From the NCBI RefSeq assembly GCF_004193775.1, contig NC_041006.1:18406093-18470092 (forward strand): a stretch of DNA of 64,000 nt. The letters are read 5' to 3'. The notes under the pieces are model-generated. The model saw only the letters and a list, made by a program, of their open reading frames with translations. It did no database searches and had not been told where the DNA came from. A program made the position numbers and the translations under genes. Below are positions 1-10,123 of the stretch, in pieces. Within the stretch, counting starts at the first letter, position 1; every line of letters begins with the position of its first letter. Source of the DNA: Glycine soja. Its lineage: Eukaryota > Streptophyta > Magnoliopsida > Fabales > Fabaceae.

Positions 1-49
1 AATCTCTCACAAGGAAAGGCGAGAGATTCTCTTCTGTTGGCGCTCCCCT
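1..49 (-). pseudogene. Distal ORF1 fragment of element D
   Basis: Removing the 3.9-kb insertion and one CCCCT copy makes the minus-strand reading continue from the ORF1 piece ending at 3962 into these 49 bases. The residues then read RGAPTEENLSPF. This matches the equivalent part of element A's ORF1 (PMRRAPLDESIMPF). That continuity is the main proof that 50-3956 is an insertion into D. A one-base loss near 3969 breaks the frame just before this point. Confidence 0.8.
45..49. repeat. Target-site duplication CCCCT, left copy
   Basis: The five bases immediately before the TG end of the 50-3956 unit are identical to 3957-3961. A perfect 5-bp duplication is typical of Ty3/gypsy LTR elements. Confidence 0.85.
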
Positions 50-103
50 TGTGACATCCTGGAAATTTCTACCCGGAATTTTTTTGTAAACGGTGCATTT
101 TGG

Positions 104-127
104 ATGATTATATATATATATATATAT
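104..127. repeat. (AT)n microsatellite
   Basis: A simple alternating TA tract lies inside the 3.9-kb unit. Shorter TA runs recur at 140-160 and 350-362. Confidence 0.9.
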
Positions 128-347
128 GTATTATTCAGTGTATGTATATATATGTATATTCCTGGTAGAAGTAGATATTTTGGGGGAAAAGATACGCGGG
201 TTAGGCTAATTAACGAAGAGAAATCCATAACTGGATGGTTATGGGTTAACTCTCAATTAATTAGTCTAAAAATCATCATTTTGCGTGCAACTTAAAATTT
301 AACAAAACCAACCTTTGAACCACGCTCGGGGTTTCATTCTGAGCGTT

Positions 348-362
348 TTGATATATATATAT
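348..362 (+). promoter_or_regulatory. Possible TATA element of the gene-like unit
   Basis: A TATATATATATA run is followed, about 270 bp later, by a CT-rich tract (627-690) of the kind common in plant 5' leaders, and then by an ATG at 781. The position is plausible for a plus-strand promoter. The sequence is a simple repeat, so the call is weak. Confidence 0.3.
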
Positions 363-780
363 TGCCTACTTTCGAAAACTGGCCCCGACGGGTGCAGAGA
401 AACACGAGGGACTGGAACCAGAGAAATGGCACACAAACCGAGGCAGGATTTTAGCGTTTCAAAGGTCAGATTTTTCTCTTCTTCTTGTGACTGTGCATGA
501 GTCACATCAAGAGAAAAAGTGGGCCCTTTTTCTCCACTCAAATGGAGACATGTGGCATAGCTTAAAATAAAATAATAGAAAAGAGAAAAAGCCTTTTTTT
601 TTAAAACCAAAAAGCAACACTCTCTCTCCTCACTCAGCCCAAAATTCAGAAGCTCTCTCTCCCTCTCTCTCACACAGCTTTCTTCTTCTTTTCTCTCATC
701 CACCATTGTTGTCCAACAAAGCTCCAACCTTTGGTGACCATTTCTGCTCCAAATCGCGAAAGGAGGGCATTTTCGGAGTC

Positions 781-3379
781 ATGAAACGCATCTCTACGTG
801 TGGGACTTCGAAATTTCAGGTTTGGGTAGACTTCTTTCTCACTTGATTTTCGTGGGTGTTGGGTTTTGGGAGATATGATGGGTAGTTTTACTTGGTTTAT
901 GCTTTGTGATAGTTATTTGTGAAGAGATTTGTTGAAAGCATGTTGAACTTGCCATGTTTGGTGTGAGTCAAGCTTACCCATTCTGTTTTAGGGTTTTTAT
1001 GATGATGCTTGTGATGTTTGTGTACTGAAATTGCTTATGGAAAACTGTTAGAGATGAAGGGTAGAGCTAACCTAGGATTAGAAAGTGAGAATGTGGTGTT
1101 ATGAGTGGAAAAAGAGTGAGGCTTTGAGAGTTGGAAGGCCAAATCTGGATTTAATGGTATTTGGAGGTTAAAGGGGATTAATCCTAGTTTGAAATGTCAT
1201 TTAGGACTTATGAGAAAGCTTGGGCTGTGCAAGAGAGAAAAACAAATGACCAAAGTGAACAAAGAGCCATTTCTAGGGCAAAATTGGGTGTTGAGGAGTC
1301 AAATTTTGATTCGTTGGAATTTTAGGTGCAAAACTAGTTTGAGCAAGTTTAAATGGATGTTATAGACTTGTGTGAGGTGAGAGTTTGCTCCAAATTTACC
1401 CCATTCTCAATTTCACTTCTCAAACCTTGAAAATCCACTAAATTGAGGGGTTTTAGATACCTAGATTTTGAGTTGCTTTGGTCTGAAGCTTGTTTTTTGG
1501 TTTAGGCATGATTGATACATGATTTGGGACTTGTAGGATTCAATTTGGGCAAAATTGGATGAAGGCAAGAGTGATTTTCGAAATCTGCACTTTATGCAGA
1601 ATTTTGCTGTTGAAATGTGCAGCAGAATTTTGTATAAGTGCAGAAAAATGCTTGTGTATGGCTGGTTGTGGAAAGGGTAGTAAACATGGGGTTTTGGACA
1701 TTTTCTAGTAGATCCCAACGGTCAAAATGTAGACTTATGTACTAGAGACTTCCAGTAAAAATTTTGAGTCGATCCAACGGTTAACGAATTGGAACGAAGA
1801 AAATGTTACTGAGGTATTTGTATGTGAAAAGCTGTGATATTGGTTTGCGTTTTGGGCAGAGTTTTCTGCCTTTGCCCTGTTTTGCTTGGTTTTGTTAGTT
1901 CATGATGATTGGATGTGGAATTACTTGGATGTTGTGGAAGCTTGGGAGGATTGATAGGGACCCGGCGTTGAGAGGAACGAGGATAAGGGCTACGTGGGAG
2001 TACGTGAGCTCAGTTGGAGGTGGGCAACAGGGGATGGTGGGTTTATACGTGATTTGTGGATGTGGAGAATTGTTTTGCACCATCGCCCGACCGCCACCTA
2101 GTACCACATGTGATGGGTACCCCATAATCCTACAAGCTTGAAATGAGGAAGTGTGGAAGGGTGAGACTTCCTTCTTTTATTGTTGACCACAGAGTGGTAC
2201 CTGGAGATATGTCGCGGGGGTCAGGAGACCTTGGGGACGTCAGGTGGGGTGCTATTGCCCAAAACCAAGCTTGACCAATCCCGACCCAACCCGGGCATAG
2301 TCACTCAGTGAGAACCTGTGATGTACCTAAACAGGCGAGCTCCTGGCAGTCAACAGATAAAAGAACAAAGACCACAAAGCAAGGGGGCTTGTATGGTGGC
2401 TGGCCAGCTGTGAATCTTGTGTGATATATGGGATATGGCCTCTGGTAATCGATTACCAAGGGTGGGTAATCGATTACAAGGCTTAAAAGTGAAGACAGGA
2501 AGCTAAGATGGCCTCTGGTAATCGATTACCAAGGGGTGTAATTGATTACCAGGCTTAAAAACGAGGTCAGGAAGTCTAGAGAGCTTCTGGTAATCGATTA
2601 CCAAGGGGTGTAATCGATTACCAGGCTTGGAAATGAAGGAAGCTTGTTGTGGAGGCCTCTGGTAATCGATTACCAGGCTGTGTAATCGATTACACAGAGG
2701 AACAAGCCACTGGTAATCGATTACTAGGTATGTGTAATCGATTACACAGTGCTTTTTTAGGTTTTCATGTCCTGAGGCTGTGTAATTCGAGTTTGGCCTC
2801 TGGTAATCGATTATCAATGAGGTGTAATCGATTACCAGAGATGAAAAGCCTTGAGATACCCCTTTTTCTTGCATATAGTGTTATGGGAAGCATTATGTTG
2901 CTACGTAGTTAGATATCGCGTGAAAGAGTCTACCCCTCTCTTTTATTTCTTGTAGATCGCGATGGCGGCGCAACTAATCCATGATCGAGTGGAGATGGAG
3001 TGCCTAGAGGGAGCTTGGGAGACCTTCGAAGGCAACGCGAAGTGCCGATTTCGGGGCACGATTCGATTCACGGCTACTTCATTGGTGCATCCAGATGAAC
3101 CCGCGCGTACGCTTCAGCGCACTGTGGAGTGGATTACCCACGCCTACCCCCTATCGTCTAGTGGAGCCAGTCCAAGTGATCGAGGTGACGTCATCTGAGG
3201 AAGACCCAGAGGAGCTACCTCCTGAGCCTGCTGTGGATGCTTTTGACTTTCTAGAGGGTGATGAGGACCCACTTCTTGAAGTGGATTCTCCCGAGGACGT
3301 CATGTCGGCATCTGAGGCAGACTCTACGGAGGAGAGCGGCCCTGGAGAGATGGTGACTAGTGGAGGCTCTTCATCATAG
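781..3379 (+). pseudogene. Spliced gene-like unit inside the 3.9-kb LTR-like element, frameshifted
   Basis: The family is not recognised. A short first exon (781-819, 13 codons from ATG) ends TTTCAG before GTTTGG. A T-rich stretch ending TTGTAG at 2955 gives the matching acceptor. The first exon is a whole number of codons and joins in frame to exon 2 at 2956, whose own ATG is at 2962. Exon 2 encodes a basic-to-neutral N part (MAAQLIHDRVEMECLEGAW...) and, after a frameshift near 3145-3165, an acidic Glu/Asp/Ser-rich tail ending at the TAG of 3377-3379. The product would be about 140-150 residues. I see no membrane segment or catalytic motif. The roughly 2.1-kb intron contains the TAATCGATTAC array. 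The splice model is an inference from site consensus and phase. Confidence 0.45.
2443..2842. repeat. Array of TAATCGATTAC palindromes
   Basis: About 12 copies of (G)GTAATCGATTAC(C) occur as pairs separated by roughly 6-8 bp, with a pair-to-pair period near 72 bp (starts near 2446, 2517, 2589, 2662). Each copy is a self-palindrome. Neighbouring copies also form longer inverted arms such as CTGGTAATCGATTAC against GTAATCGATTACCAG. The same motif appears once or twice in elements A (20560-20654) and B (60114-60207). Confidence 0.9.
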
Positions 3380-3956
3380 TAGACAGCTAATTGGATTAGT
3401 TTTGTATACTTTTTGAGGGTGGGTGTATCTAGGACTGACTGTTAGGTTTACTCTTTTGTTTTTGTATGGGTAGACCTATTGTATAGGAATTTGATGATTG
3501 TATACATGTAGCTGAAGCTACTACAGTGGATACTTTTGCTCTGGATGACACTATGTATTTTGTAAAACTCCCATATTTTGGACAGCTTTAAATGATGAAT
3601 GTACGCATGTTTAATCTTGTTATTTGAAAAGAAAGCATTAGTCAACTTTGTTTGCAAAAGAGATTACCGATTGTATTTTGTTTCATTATTTTCACGTGAC
3701 GACCTAAAATGATTGCTGGTATACTTTTATTTTGAAAGAGCAACATATTTTAGACGTTATGCGGGATCAGAAAGAAATGACTCCGAATAGAGTTGTGAAC
3801 TGGCCATTCAGGACTCGATAGTGAGGATTTTCCTTCCGAACCTAATTATTGTGAAAAGAGAAAGAAATGAAAAGGAAAAAGAAGAAAAAAAATTGCCATG
3901 GTTCTTGTTATTTAAATCATTACTATTAAACCAGTCATTATTTTGGGGACGCCACA

Positions 3957-3961
3957 CCCCT
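3957..3961. repeat. Target-site duplication CCCCT, right copy
   Basis: Identical to 45-49. Element D ORF1 sequence resumes directly after it. Confidence 0.85.
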
Positions 3962-4916
3962 CATGGGTATCCTAGCTGTCTTATGGCAAGTGCGGGATTA
4001 TAGTTAATACAACCCCTCGTCCCTATCAACGGAACATTAGGGTAGTCCCCACCCGAGAAAAGAACTCCCTCCTTTCCTTCCTTCCATCGAGGAAACCAAT
4101 TGATCGCGCTGCCTCCTATCCCAACCAAGTGTTGGTCCCAATCGACTCTTCTTTTTTCAACGCATGAGCGATAACTTTGAAGCGGACACGGATGTCTTAT
4201 GTCTTGTTGGAATGGTGCGAAACCAACCACACACAGAGAGCGAGTAAGCAACAGACAATCCGTGCGCTGTTCTTCTCGCACCTTCGGTCAAAGGTATCAA
4301 ATAAGTCCGCCAAGATAGCCACCATTGGGCTCTCCTTGCTATGGTGATAGGCAAGGAAAGCATCGATCGCGGCTAAGTCCACCAAGCCGTCCACGTTCGG
4401 AAAGAGGACAACCCCAAAAATCAGCAAAGCTAGTATATCCGCAAACGAGACCCACTTCTCTTGGCTTGCCATATCCCTTGCCTTGCCTTCCAAGTATTTC
4501 CACGGCAGGCCCACTACGCCGTTCCGAGTTTGCTTCATGCGATCCAACTCTTTTGCCGAATCTCCGACCACAGCTGCAATCTTACTCAAGGAGGGAAGAA
4601 ACCTGGAGAAAAGGTACGGTTTTCTTCCCCCAAGAGGGCATCCTAATATCTCCTCAAACTCTTCAACAGTCGGTACCATTTGGAAGTCCCCAAACGTGAA
4701 GCATCTCAACGGCTGGTCATAGTATTGGGCGAGGGATACAACAGCTTCCGTAAATACCTCCATTGCGGTCAAATCTAGAATCTTTCCGTACACTTTGCGG
4801 AAGGCTTGCCTTTGGAGAGGTCCCATCAATCGTCCCAATTCCTTGAGGTTGGTGACATCTAGACCCTTAACCTTGACTTGATAAAATCTTTTTCCGTTTT
4901 GATTTGTCCCCATCAT
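3962..4916 (-). pseudogene. ORF1 of element D (DUF7745-like), broken
   Basis: This is the extra open reading frame that Ogre-like elements carry upstream of gag; its role is unknown. From ATG at 4914-4916 the minus strand reads about 236 residues without a break, including RCFTFGDFQMVPTVEEFEEI, GCPLGGRKPYLFS and FGVVLFPNVDGLVDLAAIDA. These blocks recur in element A (24083-25690), and I recall them as the legume DUF7745-type domain. A one-base loss near 4209 shifts the frame. In the next frame the family continues (WFPRWKEGKEGVLF, LIGTRGCINYNPALAIRQLGYP) up to 3962, where the 3.9-kb unit interrupts it. A second one-base loss lies near 3969. Homology is inferred from the two window copies and recall. 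Confidence 0.75.
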
Positions 4917-5601
4917 TTACCTAAAAAAGGGGTGGATCAAGACTCCGATATGAATGATGCAATGCGTATGCATGAAACAAAAAGAAAACAAAACAAAGGG
5001 GTAATTTACATATACGAGACCGCAAAGATCCATCTTTTTAATGCTACGTTTTAGGCATCATGGTGCCTCAATGTAAGTATTAAAAAGTTACGTATTACAC
5101 TGAAGAAACAAAATATCACTAGCAAAACTATAATTTAGTGCTATTTGCAAAAAAAATGCATGAGAACAAATGGCACGGAGCGTGTTTGCTCTTTGCCCCT
5201 ATTTGGGAACCTATAGGACAATATCTAGGGGTCTCTAATAACTACTTCCCAACAATTCATAACTCACATGGCTGTTTTCTAGAGGTATCATCACTCAAGA
5301 TAATAATATTGTGGCGGTATGGAATACCAGTGACAACATATTATAAAGAGAGAAAGCTCTAGACGAGGTTTCACTATTATCAAGCAAGTCGGAGACCTAG
5401 CATGATGATAGATTCACCTCCACTCCTTAGATTCCCATGAACTCGGGTATAGGGCCCTTTTTTTACTCAAACCCGTGGGTGCTTAGAATGCAGTGTAAAA
5501 ATGTGAAAAGACAGCAGTTATTACATTTTACACAGTTCAACAAATGCACACACAGTTTCACAATTCCACAATTCCTTAAAATAGGCCTAACTCACAAAAA
5601 A
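4917..5601 (-). other. 5' leader of element D
   Basis: Untranslated sequence between PBS and ORF1, AT-rich and without a supported gene. Near 5049-5064 it holds a small inverted repeat, AGGCA/TGCCT, whose counterparts in element A have different but still pairing arms. Confidence 0.7.
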
Positions 5602-5620
5602 GTCCCCAGTGGAGTCGCCA
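5602..5620 (-). other. Primer binding site, element D
   Basis: On the minus strand, two bases after the LTR end, the sequence reads TGGCGACTCCACTGGGGAC. Its complement ends in CCA and closely resembles the 3' end of plant tRNA-Arg(ACG) as I recall it. Ogre elements are known to use tRNA-Arg. Confidence 0.8.
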
Positions 5621-5622
5621 AC

Positions 5623-7153
5623 TGTCGCAACATGCCGTTTTGCGGGCGTGCGAGGCGAGGCTCACGGGTGCGCTTTCCAAAGGAAGAAAGATGCGCGGAG
5701 TCGTCACCAACATTTATTTGTGGAAAACGTCGGAAAAACTGAAGGAAACTGGTCAAAACGAAAATTCTAAGTTCGGGAGTTGTATTTACGTTTGAGGAAG
5801 GTATTAGCACCTCTCACGTTTGTCTCAAAGGACAACAACCTATTTTTTAGAATTGTGAAATTGTGTTATCTTACCTTTTATTTCCTTTTTATTTTTGAGA
5901 TCGACAAAAGCGGGGCTCTTGCTCTTACGTACCCTCCATCGAAGAGGAAATCAGACCTACATAGTTTTTTCTTAAGAGTGAATCGAGCGATTCTTTTTAC
6001 TGGAAAGGTGATCATTTTAAGGCGTTGGACCTTAAAAATGATCCATTTACTTGGTAAGGAAAACTGAGATAATAAACTTTCAAACCCTTTTTAGTGACTT
6101 TTTTGTTGACGAGCTTGACTAGGCGAGTTGATTTTAGCCTTAGTTTCACTTTAGTTATTAGTTAATTCAATTAAGAATGAGAAATCCCAAAGAGAAAACG
6201 TCTGATTGATTTTTTCGCTTCATTTTACTAAAAGGTATTTTTTTATTATTATATTATTATTTTACCTCTTTTTTGATTTCCAACGTGGTTACGGCACGAC
6301 CGAACGGTCGAAATTCATTTTAACAGAATTTAACGGATATTACAAATCAAATGATCGGTGGAAATTTATTTTATTTTTTTATTAGGCGAGAAATGACTTA
6401 AATAGATGACTGAAGCACGTCAAAAGGGGGTACGGAAAGTAAATGAAAACGAGAATAAAAGTACATGAAACAAATGGGGACCACCACGGGTACATAGAAT
6501 GAATTGAAAATCTTCGCGTAATTACCTACGGAAACATTACGGAAGCGCCTCGGCTTGGATTTTCTTCACGGAAAAAATTTTCCTCAGCAATTTTAAGAGA
6601 ATACGAAGTGCCAAGAAGGCTGAACCCTTTCTTTCTTCATTCCTCCCCCTATTTATAGCAAAATAGGGGAGGAGCTTGCCACCCAGCTCGCCCAGGCGAG
6701 CCAGGTTGCTTCCTCCAGAAGCAACCGCCTTCTGGAGGAAGAATCTGGAAGGCCCATGTGGGCCTGGTTGCTATTTACACCCTTTTTTTACTAAATGCAC
6801 CCCCTTTGCTTTTTTTTTTGTGATTCTTTTTCCGTAACGTTACGAAACTTTACGAATTTCGTAACGATACTTATTTTCTTTTCGTAAGGCTATGGAACCT
6901 TATGAATCATATATTTACTCTTTTTAGCTTTCGAAGAAGTTACGGAAACTCACGGATTGGGTAACAATACTTCCTTTTGGTTTCTGCCACATTACGGAAT
7001 TTCACGGATCGCGTAACCACGCTTTCTTTTGATTTCCGGCGCGTCTCGGGACTTCACATATTGTGCAACAAAGGGTGCTAAGTACTTCGAAGCGGTCAAT
7101 CAAAGGTTGCATGCCATCAAGCAATAGTCCCCGGACGAAATTAGGGTATGACA
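5623..7153 (-). repeat. 5' LTR of element D (1531 bp)
   Basis: The boundaries are TGTCGCAA at 5623 and GGTATGACA ending at 7153, giving TG..CA on the element strand. The LTR is alignable by eye with the LTRs of A, B and E, sharing the GTTGGACCTTAAAA block, the TATA region and the alternating GTTACGGAA blocks. It is about 120 bp shorter than A's, and the first bases (CAACATGCCG) have diverged, which suggests an older copy. Confidence 0.85.
6646..6669 (-). promoter_or_regulatory. LTR TATA box in an inverted repeat (element D)
   Basis: CCCCTATTT and AAATAGGGG face each other across six bases. On the element strand the TATAAATA box lies at the loop and 3' arm. The arms are 9 bp here against 12 bp in elements A and B. 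Confidence 0.65.
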
Positions 7154-7178
7154 CATACTATATAAAAGAAACCATGAC

Positions 7179-8287
7179 ATGACTCTCCTGCGATGCGTGG
7201 ATGCCAAAGAGGTGAACCACATGATCGAGGAAGTCCACGAGGGTTCGTTTGGAACGCACACCAATGGGCATGCTATGGCCAGGAAGATCCTGAAAGCAGG
7301 TTATTACTGGCTCACCATGGAAAGTGATTGCTGCATCCATGTAAGGAAATGCCATAAATGTCAAGCGTTCGCGAACAATGTCAATGCTCTGCCACATCCT
7401 CTGAATGTCATGACCGCCCCTTGGCCTTTTTCCATGTGGGGGATAGACGTCATAGGGGCCATCGAACCCAAGGCTTCGAACGGTCATCGCTTCATTCTCG
7501 TGGCAATAGATTATTTCACCAAATGGGTCGAAGTGGCTTCCTACACCAATGTCACGAGGAGTGTAGTGGTCAGATTCATAAAGAGGGAGCTGATTTGTCG
7601 GTACGGACTCCCTAGGAAGATCATTACTGACAATGGCACCAATCTGAATAACAAGATGATGCAGGAGTTGTGCGCGGATTTCAAAATCCAGCATCATAAT
7701 TCCAAGCCCTATCGACCAAAGATGAACGGAGCCGTGGAAGCAGCCAATAAGAATATTAAGAAAATTATTCAGAAGATGACAGTATCATACAAAGATTGGC
7801 ATGAGATGTTGCCTTTTGCCCTGCATGGATACCGAACTTCGGTATGAACTTCTACTGAGGTAACATGTATTCCTTAGTTTATGGAACGGAGGCGGTACTC
7901 CCATTTGAAGTAGAGATCCCTTCCCAGAGAATACTAGCAGAATCAAGCTTAGAAGAATCAGAGTGGGCTCAAACACGCTATGACCAACTCAACCTTATTG
8001 AAGGTAAACGCTTGATGGCCATGTGCCATGGGCGCCTATATCAACAAAGAATGAAGAATGTGTTCGACAAGAAGGTGCGCTTGCGCAAGTTCCACGAAGG
8101 GGACCTTGTGCTGAAAAAGATGTCCCACGCTGTTAAAGATAATCGAGGGAAGTGGGCCTCGAACTACGAAGGACCTTTCATTGTGAAATGGGCTTTTTCC
8201 GGAGGGGCCTTGGTGCTTGCCAACATGAATGGCGAGGAGCTACCTTTACCCGTGAACTCTGATGTTGTCAAGCGATACTATGCTTAG
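7179..8287 (+). pseudogene. Pol remnant: integrase domain of element E
   Basis: Integrase inserts the cDNA copy into host DNA. The reading (LLRCVDAKE...) begins in the linker after RNase H. A zinc-binding HHCC region follows (HEGSFGTHTNGH to CHKCQ). The catalytic core has D (codon 7446, GIDVIGAI), D (codon 7629, ITDNGTN) and E (codon 7737, GAVEAANKN), with 35 residues between the last two as in the DDE family. A stop at 7845-7847 and a frameshift just after it break the chain. The C-terminal part continues from 7865 (YSLVYGTEAVLPFEVEIPS) to the stop at 8285-8287. The equivalent region of element F (41848-42597) confirms the identity. Non-functional as it stands. Confidence 0.9.
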
Positions 8288-9168
8288 AATCTGGGGCAAT
8301 TAAGGATATCATTGCATGTTCTTTTATTTTTATGTGTTCTTCTTGGTTTCCCCCAGGGATTCCCGTCTGCTGTATATTTCTCGTCACAGTCTTTTTAAAA
8401 AGAAGAGAACAAGAGTTTGAGGCTTCAGTCCTCACTTTGTGCTTTAAACCATGTGCAGTTTGTGATAACCTGAGCCTTTTCGCTTAGTCCATGGGATGCC
8501 CCAAGCGCTTAATTAAAACTGAACCTGACCAGCTTTCACTAAAAAGATTGTTGCATTTGAAAATAGTCATGCATACGCATACGCTTGCATATTTTGTGAT
8601 AACAAGGGCAGAATCGTCTTAGCCAGTGGTCAGATGCCGAGATGAAGCTGAAGGCAGAAACCAATCAAGGTAAAATGGTAACACGGCCACAGTTTTCCGT
8701 GCAATGTCGTTTCCTATTTTCAGGTACTTAGGGACGGACGCAAGTAGAGGCTAGGGTCACGACCGATAGATTGTCGTCCCTTTCCTAGCCCTGGACAAAC
8801 GGGAAGCGCCGCTGCAAGGCAACCTAGTATCCTTTAAATTCCCATTAATTATTACTTTTGTGTCTTTAAAGTAAATATTGGATGCCTAATCTACCCTGAG
8901 GGGGTTTGAGTAAGCGAACGCCGACCCGTAAAGAGCCATACTTATGTCTTCCATAAAAAAAAGGTATAGGTTAGCTCGCCTGGGCGAGCAACCCCTGCAT
9001 GAGATGGGTTAAAAGAGGGGGACAGGAACGTTTTCTTCACCCAAAACTCCGCCCCCCCCCCCCCACTTTCAAAAAACGCAAAGCCACGGGACTTGCTATT
9101 TTTGCTCCCCCAAGCCACCTTTGGTTGCATTTTGCTTTCATCTTTAATACTCCTACTCACTCCAAAAA
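8288..9168 (+). other. Post-pol spacer with possible internal promoter and 5' exon
   Basis: No pol sequence remains. 8972-8989 repeats the AGCTCGCC-TG-GGCGAGC palindrome that sits next to the promoter in this family's LTRs. It is followed by a leader-like stretch ending CCAAAAA before GTAAGTATC at 9169, a strong splice-donor match. I infer a 5' untranslated exon ending at 9168. A poly-C run lies near 9050-9064. Confidence 0.45.
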
Positions 9169-10120
9169 GTAAGTATCTCATTCTTGAGCTTTCTAGCTTT
9201 CCATTGATGTATCTTGGTCTCCTTTTGGTGCTCTAAATTGTGTGAATGTGCCCAAATCTGTGGGGCAATTTTGGCTTTGTTTCATGCTTGATTGGTTTGA
9301 GTTAGGGGGTTGTAAGGGATGGCCCTAGGCCTATGGTGCATTCTGGAGCAATGGGCATGTCATATTGCCCCCATTCCCTTGATTTGCATGCTTAAACATG
9401 CGCCCACCAAGTGTTCGGTGAAATGCCTCAATGGCATTTGCGCATGGTTTTGTGAAACTTAGCTTGTGAAACAAATTGTGCACATAGGGCTGCCATTGTG
9501 AGTGTGTGGGCAGTTTTGTAGAAGCTAGACTAAAGTCCCAGAAGCATGGCTTACGCCTAGGAATCTAAATTTTTGGTTTTTAATGTAAAAGATGCATGAG
9601 TATTAGAACATGTTTGAGAGGTTTTTTTAACTAGAATTTGAATTTGCTGCCTCATGAGGAATACCTTGCACCTAGGTAGCATGAAAAATGCCTTTCAATA
9701 GTATGTACATATGTGAATATATATAGCATGAAAAAATGCCTTGCAAAGTGTGTGAATATATAGCATGAAATGCCTTGCAAAGTGTGTGAATATATAGCAA
9801 AAAATGCCTTTCAAAATATGCATATTTATGAGTAGGTAGCATAAGGAGCCTTTCAAAAATGTTCATATATGTGGGATGTAGCATGAAAATGCTTGTCGAA
9901 AACATACATGGATGCGTGTCATAAAATGCCTTTCACCAAAAAAAATTTGTGTGTGTAAATGCATGTATATAGATATGTGTCATAAAATAGTACATGTCCT
10001 AATGTGATTGTTTTGTAAAGTGCATGTTGACACTCGCACCATATAAGTGTTGTTTGGCTTTTGTTCATAATGATTGGTATTTCCTTGTAAATTAACTTTC
10101 CAAAATGTTTGTACTCGCAG
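9169..10120 (+). other. Predicted intron in the 5' UTR of the downstream gene
   Basis: A donor GTAAGT at 9169 and an acceptor TACTCGCAG ending at 10120, three bases before the start codon region, define a 952-bp intron. It includes the GCAT minisatellite. This is predicted from consensus only. Confidence 0.5.
9663..9960 (+). repeat. GCATG(A)nATGC minisatellite
   Basis: Irregular repeats of about 45-55 bp, each with AGCATG, a run of A, ATGCCTTTC or ATGCCTTGC, then an AT-rich GTGTGAATATATA stretch. In each full unit GCAT and ATGC face each other, and the A-run between them varies in length while the arms stay constant. Confidence 0.8.
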
Positions 10121-10123
10121 GAA

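Larger units (their letters stand above)
50..3956. mobile_element. 3.9-kb TG..CA unit with target duplication (probable solo LTR)
   Basis: The unit starts TGTGACATCC and ends with the reverse complement of TGTGGCGTCC, so its termini are imperfect inverted repeats (8 of 10). It is flanked by a perfect CCCCT duplication and interrupts the ORF1 of element D. The ends and the 5-bp duplication fit a solo LTR of a long-LTR Ty3/gypsy family. I could not find two LTR copies, a PBS, a PPT or pol inside it. It contains an AT microsatellite, a CT-rich leader-like tract, a gene-like unit with an intron (781-3379), an array of TAATCGATTAC palindromes, and 3380-3956, in which I see nothing further. A non-LTR explanation is possible but less likely. 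Confidence 0.75.
1..7153 (-). mobile_element. Element D: Ogre-like Ty3/gypsy retrotransposon, 5' part
   Basis: Read on the minus strand, this is the 5' end of an Ogre/Tat-like element: LTR (7153 to 5623), two bases, a 19-nt PBS, a leader of about 0.7 kb and ORF1 starting at 4916. ORF1 runs leftward past the window edge but is split by a 3.9-kb insertion at 50-3956. The right LTR end abuts plus-strand pol sequence of element E at 7154, so D probably inserted into E. D's own 3' part and its second LTR would lie left of the window, so its target duplication cannot be checked. ORF1 carries at least two one-base losses, so D is a decayed copy. Confidence 0.85.

Noticed and set aside
2649..2912. 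Reading frames rich in NRL in the palindrome array
   Set aside because: These are translations of TAATCGATTAC repeats in several frames, within a predicted intron.
50..3956. Helitron, hAT or host gene as explanation
   Set aside because: The 5-bp duplication and TG..CA ends do not fit Helitron (no duplication) or hAT (8 bp). The exon model lies entirely inside the mobile unit.
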